From positions 419,406 to 483,405 of the forward strand of contig JBECUI020000025.1 of NCBI GenBank assembly GCA_040954595.2: a DNA stretch of 64,000 nucleotides. The letters run 5' to 3'. The translations under genes were made by a program, and so were the position numbers. Numbering within the stretch: the stretch's first letter is position 1; each line of letters opens with the position of its first letter. Of the stretch, positions 1-8,421 are shown piece after piece. Below the pieces are notes generated by a model. That model had not been told where the DNA came from. It saw nothing but the letters and a program-made list of their open reading frames with translations, and made no database searches. Source of the DNA: Balanoglossus misakiensis (lineage: Eukaryota; Hemichordata).

Positions 1-1
1 C

Positions 2-454
2 AAGGGAAGAAATGCCCTTGGAGAAGAAATGTTGCAGTCTGCCCGCAGACTTACCCCGGATTTCGGCATAGATTTAATTGATATTGTTATTCGCCAAATT
101 CGATACTCAGATGACCTTACCGAGAGTGTGTATAACCGCATGATTTCCGAACGAAATCAAATTGCAGAAGCATACCGATCCTACGGTCAGGGAAGAAAAC
201 AACAACTGCTCGGACAACTCGACAACAATAAGCGCTCAATTCTATCAAAGGCATACGAGGAATCCGAAGGGATCCGCGGTGAGGCAGATGCTGAGGCTGC
301 TGTAATTTATTCGAGTGCATACAGCACTAATGTAACATTCTTTGAATTCTGGCGTGCTTTAGAATCATATAAAAAAGTTTTGCCTAAGTTCAAAAAGACC
401 CTTACAACCGAACCACGTTATTTTCAATTTCTATACGATGCAACAGGGCAATAG
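2..454 (+). CDS. hflC: HflC-like SPFH/prohibitin-family protein, C-terminal part only
   Basis: The frame is open from the left edge of the window, so only the last 151 residues are present. They comprise the end of the SPFH domain (GIDLIDIVIRQIRYSDDL), a charged helical stretch (RNQIAEAYRS, then EGIRGEADAEAAVIYSSAY) and the aromatic tail FFEFWRALESYKKVLPKF, the usual order at the end of HflC. HflC with HflK forms an inner-membrane complex that modulates the FtsH protease. The partner hflK would lie upstream, outside the window. The stop lies inside the first codons of murE (17-base overlap), so the two are probably cotranscribed. HflC rather than HflK is inferred from the C-terminal pattern. 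Confidence 0.85.
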   Translation, partial: KGRNALGEEMLQSARRLTPDFGIDLIDIVIRQIRYSDDLTESVYNRMISERNQIAEAYRSYGQGRKQQLLGQLDNNKRSILSKAYEESEGIRGEADAEAAVIYSSAYSTNVTFFEFWRALESYKKVLPKFKKTLTTEPRYFQFLYDATGQ

Positions 455-1928
455 CCATACCCTGTTACAACTCATAGCTAATTACCCCCTCTCTGCCCGA
501 TACGGCAGAGAGGATATTTCTATCCAATCTATAACATACGATTCCCGTCGCGTGCGAAAGGGTGATATGTTTGTAGCATTTCCCGGAATTCACAGTGATG
601 GACAGCTGTTCATTGATGAAGCTGTTGCCAAGGGAGCAGCAGCCATTCTCTGCAGAAAAACTCCTGCAGTAATACAAAAAAATGTTGCCTACCTGGTGGT
701 CAAGAATCCCCGCCATGCCTTCTCGGTCTTTTCCGATACCTTCTGGAATTACCCTTCTCGTGATCTCTACGTCATTGGTGTAACTGGTACCGATGGGAAG
801 AGCACAACCGTACAAATGATTCATCAACTACTAGAAGCAACTGGAAAACGGGCGGGCTTTCTTTCGACTGTCGCACGCAAATCCGGAGCTAGCCGCGTTG
901 CCAATACGGCTCATCAATCTACACCGGAAGCATTTGAATTGCAATCCTGTCTAGCACAGATGCGCAATCACGGCATGCAATACGCTGTTATTGAGGCCTC
1001 CTCGCATGCACTGAGCAAACAAACCCATCGCCTCTCTTCGGTTCGATTTCATGCCGGACTTATCTGTAATATCAGCCATGAACATCTTGATTTTCATGGA
1101 AGCATTGCACAGTACCGGAGCGATAAGGCAGAATTGTTGCGTATTCTGCCGAAAAACGGCAAGGCAATACTAAACGCCTGCGACCCATCGAGCGTATACG
1201 CGGCAGAACAAAGTGCGGTTTCTCCCCTCTACTTTGCGTTGCAGAAAGCAGCCGCAGACCTTAGCGGCGAAATCGTTTCCAATGAGTTTACCCGATCGAG
1301 AATTACATTTCATTACAGAGGGGCAAAGAAAACTGTTGATATGCCCTTTTCCTGCTTGAATGCTGATAATACTTTGGCAGCTATGCTGACCGTTAGTGCC
1401 TGTCTTGAAATAAATCCTCTGGAACTATGTGAATACATTCCCCATCTCTCTCTTCCGGAGGGGCGGATGCAAATTCTTTCTCATGCTCCAACTGTTCTCG
1501 TTGACTATGCACATACCCCAGCTGCCTTTATCCGATTGCTGCCCTTAGCAAAACAATATAATACCGGTCGGTTGATAGTCCTCTTCGGCGCAGCTGGAGA
1601 ACGAGACCGCCAAAAGCGTGCACAGATGGGAAAGATGGCAGCATCCTATGCAGACATTATTATCCTCAGCGATGAAGATCCACGAGGAGAAAGCAGCGAT
1701 GCAATTATTACCGATATTGCTACAGGCATCGGTTCACTGCAGGAAGGACAGACCTTACTGCGTATTCCTAACCGCGAAGAAGCTATCTTTCATGCTATGA
1801 GCATTGCAAAAGCAGCGGATGCCGTACTCCTGTTGGGAAAGGGTCATGAATCGACGATAGAATACGATAATTATTCTATACCGTGGAACGAACGAGAAGT
1901 CGCATTACGGGCATTAAAAGAACAATGA
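438..1928 (+). CDS. murE: UDP-N-acetylmuramyl-tripeptide synthetase (MurE)
   Basis: Cytoplasmic Mur ligase that adds the third, diamino residue to UDP-MurNAc-L-Ala-D-Glu using ATP. At 496 residues it has the normal length. The N-terminal UDP-binding domain (SITYDSRRVRKGDMFVAF, about 31-48) is followed by the P-loop GTDGKST (117-123), NISHEHLDFHG (211-221), the likely carbamylated lysine in YRSDK (about K230), VDYAHTP (355-361) and SDEDPRGES (411-419). The last motif sits where family members choose the diamino acid; meso-DAP enzymes usually read DNPR, so the substrate here is not settled. The start overlaps hflC and the stop overlaps the ddl start as ATGA, indicating translational coupling. 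Confidence 0.93.
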   Translation: MQQGNSHTLLQLIANYPLSARYGREDISIQSITYDSRRVRKGDMFVAFPGIHSDGQLFIDEAVAKGAAAILCRKTPAVIQKNVAYLVVKNPRHAFSVFSDTFWNYPSRDLYVIGVTGTDGKSTTVQMIHQLLEATGKRAGFLSTVARKSGASRVANTAHQSTPEAFELQSCLAQMRNHGMQYAVIEASSHALSKQTHRLSSVRFHAGLICNISHEHLDFHGSIAQYRSDKAELLRILPKNGKAILNACDPSSVYAAEQSAVSPLYFALQKAAADLSGEIVSNEFTRSRITFHYRGAKKTVDMPFSCLNADNTLAAMLTVSACLEINPLELCEYIPHLSLPEGRMQILSHAPTVLVDYAHTPAAFIRLLPLAKQYNTGRLIVLFGAAGERDRQKRAQMGKMAASYADIIILSDEDPRGESSDAIITDIATGIGSLQEGQTLLRIPNREEAIFHAMSIAKAADAVLLLGKGHESTIEYDNYSIPWNEREVALRALKEQ

Positions 1929-3064
1929 AACAAGAACGGATATTAATCCTATACGGCGGGCGCTCCACCGAACATGAAATCTCCTGTCTTTCAGCCGCAA
2001 CAATCTTGCAAGGACTTGCTGAGTTAGGCTATGAGACGGACATTGTCGGAATAACAAAAAAAGGACATTGGTATCGCCAAGAGTACAAGAAACAATTAGA
2101 ACGAGCAATGGCAGGAAAGGGATTGAGCATTGACCTGACAGAAGACGCCGTCTATGTTATGCCCGGGAAGGGAATATATCATGGGAAGAGTCCAATCCCC
2201 TGCACCTGCGTATTCCCGATTGTACACGGAAGTTTTGGCGAGGACGGTAAACTCCAGGGCGTGCTTGAATGTGCGCAGATCCCCTATGTCGGTGCCGATG
2301 TCTGCGGCAGTGCTATCGGCATGAATAAGAAATACTGCAAACTGCTCTGGCAAGCGCATAAACTTCCAGTGCTTCCATTTCTCGCCATTGAGCATCATCA
2401 ATATAATCAGAACAATAAGAATGGTCGGGAAGAAATACTTGCCCGCATTAAAGAAAAATTACGGTTCCCTATATTTATCAAGCCAAACTCAGGCGGATCA
2501 TCGGTTGGAATTAGCCGCGTGAACCACTCTGCTGATCTTCCAGCTGCCATTTCTCATGCCTTTTGTTATGACCGAACTGTTCTTGCAGAGCAGGGCATTC
2601 ATGCACGGGAAATTGAAGTATCCCTTATCGGGACAGATCCCCTTACCGTATGTACACCGGGTGAAGTTATTCCTGCTCATGAATACTATAGTTACCAGGC
2701 AAAGTATATTGATAAAAATGGTGCCCGAACAGTCATTCCGGCAGATATTGATATAGATACTCAACAAAAAATACGAGAACTCGCAGCTGCGGCATACCGA
2801 TCAGTTCAAAGTACCGGGTTTGCCCGCATCGATTTTTTTATGGAGGGGGAACATGTATATCTCAATGAAATTAACACTATGCCCGGCTTTACTGCAATTA
2901 GTATGTTCCCACAAATGGCACGGGAGAGTGGCATTTCCCTTAATGCACTTCTATCTTCGTTGATAACACTCGCCCATACACATAAAAAACAAAGCGATGC
3001 CTTACAGTACGATTTCTATACCCCTGAAGGGACGGAATGCCCCCTGGAAGGAAACTCAGATTAA
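1925..3064 (+). CDS. ddl: D-alanine--D-alanine ligase
   Basis: ATP-grasp enzyme that makes D-Ala-D-Ala for peptidoglycan. I chose the ATG at 1925, which overlaps the murE stop (ATGA), giving 379 residues beginning MKQERILILYGGRSTEHEIS; a longer frame from 1883 would add 14 residues inside murE. Motifs: GGRSTEHEIS near the N terminus, VHGSFGEDGKLQG, FIKPNSGGSSVG (ATP loop), HEYYSYQAKY (a tyrosine in the omega loop, typical of D-Ala-D-Ala rather than D-Ala-D-Lac ligases) and YLNEINTMPGFT (metal ligands). It follows murE directly, forming a cell-wall precursor unit. Confidence 0.95.
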   Translation: MKQERILILYGGRSTEHEISCLSAATILQGLAELGYETDIVGITKKGHWYRQEYKKQLERAMAGKGLSIDLTEDAVYVMPGKGIYHGKSPIPCTCVFPIVHGSFGEDGKLQGVLECAQIPYVGADVCGSAIGMNKKYCKLLWQAHKLPVLPFLAIEHHQYNQNNKNGREEILARIKEKLRFPIFIKPNSGGSSVGISRVNHSADLPAAISHAFCYDRTVLAEQGIHAREIEVSLIGTDPLTVCTPGEVIPAHEYYSYQAKYIDKNGARTVIPADIDIDTQQKIRELAAAAYRSVQSTGFARIDFFMEGEHVYLNEINTMPGFTAISMFPQMARESGISLNALLSSLITLAHTHKKQSDALQYDFYTPEGTECPLEGNSD

Positions 3065-3074
3065 TTGCTGCCGG

Positions 3075-3587
3075 CTACCAATGATTATACGCACATATCT
3101 CACCAATCGCATGGCGAGTCGACTTGTCGATTTTTTTCTCGTTAGTATATCCAAGTGCCAGTAGCATAATAATGCGCATAGAAAACGGCACAGATAGGAG
3201 TTCCTGAACATTAGCTGTTTGAAACGTGGTAGTCGAACAGACACCCAGTCCTTCGTGCCTTGCTTGAAGCATCATGAATGATGCAGCAATAGCAATGTTG
3301 ATGGGATAGGCATGAATGCCATTAGGCATAACATAGTTTACATTAGTTGTGCAGAGAGCAATAATATTGGGGGCATCGCGAAGGTACTGTTGATTATACG
3401 CACAACTACAGATTTTTTCTCGTAACTCGACATCATCAACGACTATAAAACGCCAATCTTGCCGGTTTTTAAATGACGGAGCTCGTCGTCCTGCTTCGAC
3501 AATCAGGTCTATCGTTTCTTTCGGCACCAACCGCGGAAGAAATGATCGGGTACTTTCCCACTGCTCAATTTCCGACAATAACACCAT
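3075..3587 (-). CDS. Nitroreductase-family flavoprotein
   Basis: A 170-residue single-domain protein of the FMN-dependent nitroreductase superfamily. The N terminus has the family signature (ESTRSFLPRLVPKETIDLIVEAGRRAPSFKNRQDWRFIVV), with the FMN-contacting arginine and serine; later come HAYPINIAIAASFMMLQARHEGLGVC (dimer helix) and a C-terminal IIMLLALGYTNE. Substrates in the family range from quinones to nitro compounds and cannot be inferred here. A GAGG ribosome-binding site lies about six bases before the start. The gene converges with ddl (11 bases between the stops) and diverges from the membrane protein at 3638. Confidence 0.85.
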   Translation of the reverse strand: MVLLSEIEQWESTRSFLPRLVPKETIDLIVEAGRRAPSFKNRQDWRFIVVDDVELREKICSCAYNQQYLRDAPNIIALCTTNVNYVMPNGIHAYPINIAIAASFMMLQARHEGLGVCSTTTFQTANVQELLSVPFSMRIIMLLALGYTNEKKIDKSTRHAIGEICAYNHW

Positions 3588-3597
3588 ACGCCCTCAC

Positions 3598-3626
3598 TTT
3601 ATTAATTCTGAAGAACACCCTATACT
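3598..3626 (+). promoter_or_regulatory. Candidate promoter just upstream of the 3638 gene
   Basis: The -10 box is TATACT (3621-3626). A weak -35, TTTATT, sits 17 bases upstream (3598-3603). The ATG follows 11 bases after the -10 box and no ribosome-binding site is visible, so the transcript leader would be only about five bases. Confidence 0.4.
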
Positions 3627-3637
3627 TTACTTAATAA

Positions 3638-5776
3638 ATGATAAGTATTTTTAGATTACTCCTTTTCATTCTTATTCTACTACATTACAACGTATTCGCA
3701 CAAGTACCCTACGAGGATGAGCGCAGACTTGCAACTATTATATCCCGCGTTAACAATGCAATCGGACAAGAGAACTCCACAAGAGACGGTGCATTAGGCA
3801 TAACTATAGCAGAATTGAATCGCCTGGAGGTCCCTTTCGAGCTCATTGACTTCCCCGAATATGGCAATAAACCCTCGTTTTACCCATCACTGCATGTCGG
3901 AGACCCTGAAAACTCGTCTCTTTTGCTTGTTTTTCCGCTAAGTGCAAATAAATTGCTCCTTTCAACTGCAATCTACGCTGCATCAATCAGTAGGAATAAT
4001 CCTATCGAAGTGCTCCTGATAGCACCCTTCGGTAACTTAAACAATAGTGTAAATATCATAAGTGAAATGCTTGTGCATAGAAGCAGGGCAGTTATTTGGC
4101 TCGATGACTCATTAAGGGCCTCGCCATTGACTAGTTGGGGTGGTAAAAGCAAACATGTAACCCCACTAACACTCAACCAAATAATAACATCCGAGTTACA
4201 GGAACTGGAGATACGCGTTTCTAGTCATGTCCTCCAACACCATGACATACTGAATTATACGACCCATAATCTCCCGCTGGAAACACTACTGGGTGAGTAT
4301 ATTCCGGCACTCTACTTAACAAGCGACGACGTGGCAACAATGGATGACTGGCAGTGGATAAATATCTTCACGCAAGGCATACAGGATTCTGCAAAGCGGT
4401 TAAAAGAACATTACCCAACTAATGACTACCGACTTGACTGGGAGGAAAACTATCTTTCATGGAATCTCTTCGGCACGGTAATATATATATCGGAACTATT
4501 CCTGATTGTCTTTTTTCTTCTGTTGATGATGTCAACCCTCATGTACGGCACATTCTTCCGCTCAATTCTTACCGTATACGCATCACGCATTATTAAACAC
4601 TGGTTTGTCATTCTTTGTCTCCTTCTCATTACGTTTATGGTTGTTGCCATATCCAGTGCACTTGTACAGTTTCTTGTTATCTTTATGGGAAACTTCCTGC
4701 TTTTCGATCGCTGGATGCTCTTTCTCAAACCTGCCCTAGCCCTGTTTCTTTTTGCCGAACTCTACAACGTGCTTGCACACACTCCTGCCTTTTGGGCAAA
4801 AAACCGCTACCTCTCGGCAACGGCACTGTTTATACTTGGCATAGTTTTTCTCGTAGTCAGCAGCCTGTCCTTATCCTTGGCATTCTACTTTGGCATATCC
4901 TACCTAATGACCTTTTGCTTCTCAATTAGTAGGCGAACAAAGAAAAAGATACTATTCGCTGTCCTTGCAATCCTTCCCCAGTTATACAGCATATACAGCA
5001 TCATTATGATTCCATCGCGTGAAATTATTTCATTTCTCCTCTACGACCAACTACTGGGGAATGTTATTTGGGTTATCCTCCTATTGCCCTACATAATGAT
5101 TATAGTCCGCATTGACCATCTATACCCATATCAAAGAAAAAATTCTTCATCAATCCTTGTCCGTTTCTCCTTAGTGCTTGTGCTTGGTGCAGTTATTGCT
5201 ATTCCCTTTTTGAATAATCCGCGGGTACCGATAGAGTTTCATGAGACCATAGACATGACCCAAGAAACACGAACACTTATCATCAGTAGTAATACAACTG
5301 TGGCCGGAACATTTAGTTTTACACTGGGAGCAGAAAAGTTTACATTGCCGCTACAATCCGGAATCCGGGAAATTACCCTTCCCTACCAAGTACCTCCTTT
5401 ACAAGCGGTACTTGAAATTCAGGCTATCAGCAATGAAACCTACAGGTATACCTATCAGTTTTATAGTCCACAGGAGAACGCACGCCATTTTCTCGTTACT
5501 CATTCTGTTCCCGCTCCATTCCTTCTTACTCTTCGTTATGCAAGTATCCCCCTCTCCGATTCTATCGGTCAGACTGTTCCTTATTCCATACTGAACCTTG
5601 GTACCTACCCGCCGCGTTCCCTGCATATGAATAGCCTTATTAAGAGCCCTGTTCCGCCGACGAGTAAGATTACTGCACAATATGAGACCCTAAGCGAACC
5701 CTTCTCGTTAACATCAGAGCAACAAATAGAAGCACAAGTTTTTCGAACGGTATTGCTTAACCCAACCGAAAAATAG
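3638..5776 (+). CDS. Large membrane protein of unknown function
   Basis: I do not recognise the family. The 712-residue protein starts with a signal peptide (LLLFILILLHYNVFA, likely cut before QVPYED). About 260 extracytoplasmic residues follow, including an alpha/beta-like stretch (SSLLLVFPLSANKLLLSTAIYAA and IEVLLIAPFGN) that faintly recalls zinc peptidase-like folds but shows no metal ligands I can assign. About seven hydrophobic segments span residues 280-530 (for example ISELFLIVFFLLLMMST and IWVILLLPYIMIIVRI). The last 170 residues are soluble and beta-rich. It lies between the murE-ddl pair and dapL, so a cell-envelope role is possible but is only inference from position. Confidence 0.75.
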   Translation: MISIFRLLLFILILLHYNVFAQVPYEDERRLATIISRVNNAIGQENSTRDGALGITIAELNRLEVPFELIDFPEYGNKPSFYPSLHVGDPENSSLLLVFPLSANKLLLSTAIYAASISRNNPIEVLLIAPFGNLNNSVNIISEMLVHRSRAVIWLDDSLRASPLTSWGGKSKHVTPLTLNQIITSELQELEIRVSSHVLQHHDILNYTTHNLPLETLLGEYIPALYLTSDDVATMDDWQWINIFTQGIQDSAKRLKEHYPTNDYRLDWEENYLSWNLFGTVIYISELFLIVFFLLLMMSTLMYGTFFRSILTVYASRIIKHWFVILCLLLITFMVVAISSALVQFLVIFMGNFLLFDRWMLFLKPALALFLFAELYNVLAHTPAFWAKNRYLSATALFILGIVFLVVSSLSLSLAFYFGISYLMTFCFSISRRTKKKILFAVLAILPQLYSIYSIIMIPSREIISFLLYDQLLGNVIWVILLLPYIMIIVRIDHLYPYQRKNSSSILVRFSLVLVLGAVIAIPFLNNPRVPIEFHETIDMTQETRTLIISSNTTVAGTFSFTLGAEKFTLPLQSGIREITLPYQVPPLQAVLEIQAISNETYRYTYQFYSPQENARHFLVTHSVPAPFLLTLRYASIPLSDSIGQTVPYSILNLGTYPPRSLHMNSLIKSPVPPTSKITAQYETLSEPFSLTSEQQIEAQVFRTVLLNPTEK

Positions 5777-5782
5777 TATACT
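5753..5782 (+). promoter_or_regulatory. Candidate dapL promoter
   Basis: TTGCTT (5753-5758), an 18-base spacer and TATACT (5777-5782) lie 13 bases before the dapL ATG. No clear ribosome-binding site intervenes. The -35 box is inside the last codons of the preceding gene. Confidence 0.45.
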
Positions 5783-5795
5783 TACCTCAGTACCA

Positions 5796-7040
5796 ATGAT
5801 TTACATGAATGAACATTTCCAGCAGCTGCAACCGAATTACCTCTTCAAGGAAATTGAAGACCGCGTAACTAAATTTCTTCGAAATAACCCACAAGAACTT
5901 ATTAATCTTGGCATTGGTGATGTTACCAATGCTCTTCCGCAAGTTGTCGTTGAGGCCTTGCATAAGGCATGTGATGAGATGGGCAAGCAGGAAACGTTTC
6001 GTGGATACGGTCCGGCGGAAGGCTATGAATTTCTCCGGGAAGCAATAGTCAATTTTGATTACCGGAGCAAAGACATTTATCTCTCACCCGATGAGGTCTT
6101 CATAAGCGACGGAACAAAATCCGATAGTAGCAATTTTCAAGAACTCTTTAGTACTGATATTACAGTTGCAGTGCAAGATCCAATCTACCCGGTGTACGTT
6201 GAATCAAATGTCATGGCAGGCAGAAGCGGTAAATGGAAGGACGGACATTACCAAAACATTGTCTACCTGCCGGCAATAAGTAGTAATAACTACATTCCGA
6301 AGTTACCGGATAAAAGGGTCGATCTTATCTATCTCTGCTTTCCCAATAACCCAACCGGTGCGGTAGCTACACATAAACAGCTGCAGGAATACGTAAACTA
6401 TGCACAAAAAAACAAGGCACTTATTCTTTTCGATGCTGCATACACTGCATTTATTCGAGACGATACATTGCCGAGTAGTATCTACGAAATTGAAGGAAGC
6501 AGATCTTGTGCTGTAGAGTTCAAAAGCCTTTCAAAAAATGCAGGTTTTACCGGATTGCGTTGTGCATATACGGTGGTACCTCAGGACTGCATGGTATGGG
6601 ACAAGGCGGGAAATTCCCACTCCCTTCGAAATTTGTGGAAACGTAGACAAAATAGTAGATTTAACGGGCTTTCATACCCTGTTCAGCGAGCGGCAAGTGC
6701 TGTGTTTACCCCATCGGGACAAACGCAGATTCGCGAGTTTACCGATGAATACCTGAAAAACACGGTTATTATCGGTGCTACCCTCGACGAGCTACATATC
6801 CCCTGGGTTGGTGGGAAGAACTCACCCTATATCTGGGCAGAAACGGCTCTTCCCAGCTGGACTGCTTTTGATCTCTTTCTGCAAGAGGGTGGTGTTATTA
6901 TTACCCCCGGCGAGGGATTTGGACCTGCCGGCAAGCAGTACATTAGATTTAGTGCCTTTAATTCACGGGAAGTCGTTTTTCAGGCTGTGCGTAAGATTCG
7001 TGAGGTCGTAATAAACAATGCAACACTCGTTCCAAAATAA
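5796..7040 (+). CDS. dapL: LL-diaminopimelate aminotransferase
   Basis: PLP enzyme that converts tetrahydrodipicolinate directly to LL-2,6-diaminopimelate in lysine and DAP synthesis. At 414 residues it matches DapL. The start MNEHFQQLQPNYLFKEIEDRV corresponds to the DapL N terminus; an ATG at 5805 is an equally possible start. Recognisable elements are RGYGPAEGYEFLREAI, PNNPTGAV (183-190), FDAAYTAFI, and the PLP-lysine motif SLSKNAGFTGLR with Lys247. The C terminus has IITPGEGFGPAGKQYIRFSAF. The cdd start overlaps its last 23 bases. Having DapL near murE fits a supply of diamino acid for the cell wall. Confidence 0.93.
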   Translation: MIYMNEHFQQLQPNYLFKEIEDRVTKFLRNNPQELINLGIGDVTNALPQVVVEALHKACDEMGKQETFRGYGPAEGYEFLREAIVNFDYRSKDIYLSPDEVFISDGTKSDSSNFQELFSTDITVAVQDPIYPVYVESNVMAGRSGKWKDGHYQNIVYLPAISSNNYIPKLPDKRVDLIYLCFPNNPTGAVATHKQLQEYVNYAQKNKALILFDAAYTAFIRDDTLPSSIYEIEGSRSCAVEFKSLSKNAGFTGLRCAYTVVPQDCMVWDKAGNSHSLRNLWKRRQNSRFNGLSYPVQRAASAVFTPSGQTQIREFTDEYLKNTVIIGATLDELHIPWVGGKNSPYIWAETALPSWTAFDLFLQEGGVIITPGEGFGPAGKQYIRFSAFNSREVVFQAVRKIREVVINNATLVPK

Positions 7041-7455
7041 GATGCTGGGTGAAGCCTTGAAAGAGGCGATTCAGATTCGAAAGAATGCATACGTTCCTTA
7101 TTCTCACTTTCCTGTCGGTGCGGTCATTAAGTTGTACAATAATGACCGACTATTTTCAGGCTGCAACGTGGAGAATGCAAGCTACGGGGCATGTATCTGT
7201 GCAGAACGCGGAGCTATTATGACTGCAATTGCTGCCTGTGGGAAACAGAAGATTGAATTTGTTTTAGTCAGTGCAGTCGGTACCGAACCGGTTTTCCCAT
7301 GTGCACAGTGTTTGCAAGTTATCAGTGAGTTTGCTGATGATACAACGATGGTATACCTCGCAGATACCGAAAAGATTACAACTGCTCTGCCGTTTAGAGA
7401 ATTGCTTCCCTACTACTTTTCCGGAAAGACAATGCCGGATTTCTCGGAAGAATAA
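7018..7455 (+). CDS. cdd: Cytidine deaminase
   Basis: Zinc enzyme of pyrimidine salvage that deaminates cytidine and deoxycytidine. Its 145 residues match the homotetrameric short form. Zinc ligands and catalytic Glu are in CAERGAI (Cys61, Glu63) and PCAQC (Cys95, Cys98); the substrate loop is CNVENASYGAC. YVPYSHFPVGA is the family N-terminal motif. The start overlaps dapL by 23 bases; a second ATG at 7042 would avoid the overlap and still keep all motifs, so the start is uncertain. Probably cotranscribed with dapL. Confidence 0.93.
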   Translation: MQHSFQNKMLGEALKEAIQIRKNAYVPYSHFPVGAVIKLYNNDRLFSGCNVENASYGACICAERGAIMTAIAACGKQKIEFVLVSAVGTEPVFPCAQCLQVISEFADDTTMVYLADTEKITTALPFRELLPYYFSGKTMPDFSEE

Positions 7456-7477
7456 TTGAAGAATATACAGTACATAC

Positions 7478-7506
7478 TTCTCATAGATAACACATCAATG
7501 TAGAAT
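7478..7506 (+). promoter_or_regulatory. Candidate promoter of the HMA-domain gene
   Basis: TTCTCA (7478-7483), a 17-base spacer and TAGAAT (7501-7506). The ATG is only seven bases after the -10 box, implying a leaderless transcript. Confidence 0.4.
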
Positions 7507-7513
7507 AACAGGT

Positions 7514-7744
7514 ATGGAAACAAAACATATCGGCATTATTGATTTGCAGGGTGCTACTTGTACCTCGTGTGCTATCGGCATTGAACATATGGGACGAAGA
7601 CTACCGGGTGTTACCTCAGTAGAGATTAATAAGATAGACAATAGCGTACAAGTCGCCTACGACGGGAATGCAGAGACGCTCGATAAAATCTGTGAATTTG
7701 TTCACAGTATCGGGTACAGTGCAACTGTACGCCAAACCCTGTAA
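7514..7744 (+). CDS. Small heavy-metal-associated (HMA) domain protein
   Basis: A 76-residue single HMA domain, like CopZ copper chaperones or the metal-binding modules of P-type ATPases. The metal site is CTSC (Cys16, Cys19); the usual preceding methionine (GMTC) is alanine here (GATC). The remainder fits the fold: GIEHMGRRLPGVTSVEINKIDNSVQVAYD and IGYSATV. No metal ATPase is nearby, so copper is the family default rather than something shown. A promoter lies immediately upstream, and the gene converges with rpsD 12 bases downstream. Confidence 0.88.
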   Translation: METKHIGIIDLQGATCTSCAIGIEHMGRRLPGVTSVEINKIDNSVQVAYDGNAETLDKICEFVHSIGYSATVRQTL

Positions 7745-7756
7745 CGCTACTTCAAC

Positions 7757-8380
7757 TTACTTTGAGTAGTACTCAACTACTAACTGTTCTTCTGCAACAG
7801 TAGGTATTTGCTCGCGTGTCGGCAAGGTCTTAATTTCTGCACGAATATCGTCCGGCGACATTTCTATCCATTCCGGAACAGCTCGCGAGGAGTTCTCCGA
7901 GAGCAAGCGACGTACGAAATCGACAGTTTGTTTGCGTTCGGCAACGGTTATGACATCCCCGGGACGAATGAGTATTGACGGGATATCAACTTTCTGCCCA
8001 TTGTGCCGCACATGCCCATGACTGACAAGCTGCCGTGCTTGCTGACGGCTTGTACCAAATCCTAAGCGATATACGACATTATCTAATCGGCGCTCAAGGA
8101 GAACCAACATATTGTATCCGGTTACGCCATCCATTGCTCGTGCCTTATAAAACAAATTGCTAAATTGACGTTCCGACAGACCGTATGCAAACTTCAGCTT
8201 CTGCTTTTCCACAAGCTGTCTGCCAAACTCGCTCATACGATTGCGTGTCGGTCTTCCTTTTCTCGCGGTTCCCGGCTTGTAGGGCTTGCGCTTTAAAAGC
8301 CTATCATATTTAGGGTTGCCGAATATGTTCAACCCAAACCGTCGTACTATTTTTCCTTTTGCCTTCATTAATCGTGCCAT
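7757..8380 (-). CDS. rpsD: 30S ribosomal protein S4
   Basis: Primary 16S rRNA-binding protein and assembly initiator of the small subunit. The true start is the ATG at 8380 (MARLMKAKGKIVRRFGLNIF), giving 207 residues, normal for S4; the frame upstream is open by chance and overlaps malG. The S4 RNA-binding module is LLERRLDNVVYRLGFGTSRQQARQLVSHGHVRHNGQKVDIPS (about 95-135). There is no ribosome-binding site before the ATG; a good promoter ends eight bases upstream. It is a stand-alone gene here, not in the alpha operon with rpoA. Confidence 0.96.
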   Translation of the reverse strand: MARLMKAKGKIVRRFGLNIFGNPKYDRLLKRKPYKPGTARKGRPTRNRMSEFGRQLVEKQKLKFAYGLSERQFSNLFYKARAMDGVTGYNMLVLLERRLDNVVYRLGFGTSRQQARQLVSHGHVRHNGQKVDIPSILIRPGDVITVAERKQTVDFVRRLLSENSSRAVPEWIEMSPDDIRAEIKTLPTREQIPTVAEEQLVVEYYSK

Positions 8381-8388
8381 AGAGAGAT

Positions 8389-8417
8389 AGTATATCATAC
8401 TTGCATTATTTATGCAA
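8389..8417 (-). promoter_or_regulatory. rpsD promoter
   Basis: Read on the minus strand: TTGCAT (8417-8412), a 17-base spacer, and TATACT (8394-8389). Only eight bases separate the -10 box from the rpsD start codon, so the mRNA should be leaderless or have a leader of one or two bases. The -35 box lies in one arm of the 8400-8418 palindrome. Confidence 0.65.
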
Positions 8418-8418
8418 G
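8400..8418. repeat. 7-bp inverted repeat between malG and rpsD
   Basis: CTTGCAT and ATGCAAG flank a five-base loop. It sits four bases past the malG stop and overlaps the rpsD -35 box. It could be an operator or a weak terminator for the mal operon; there is no U tract, so a factor-independent terminator is unlikely. Confidence 0.5.
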
Positions 8419-8421
8419 AAT

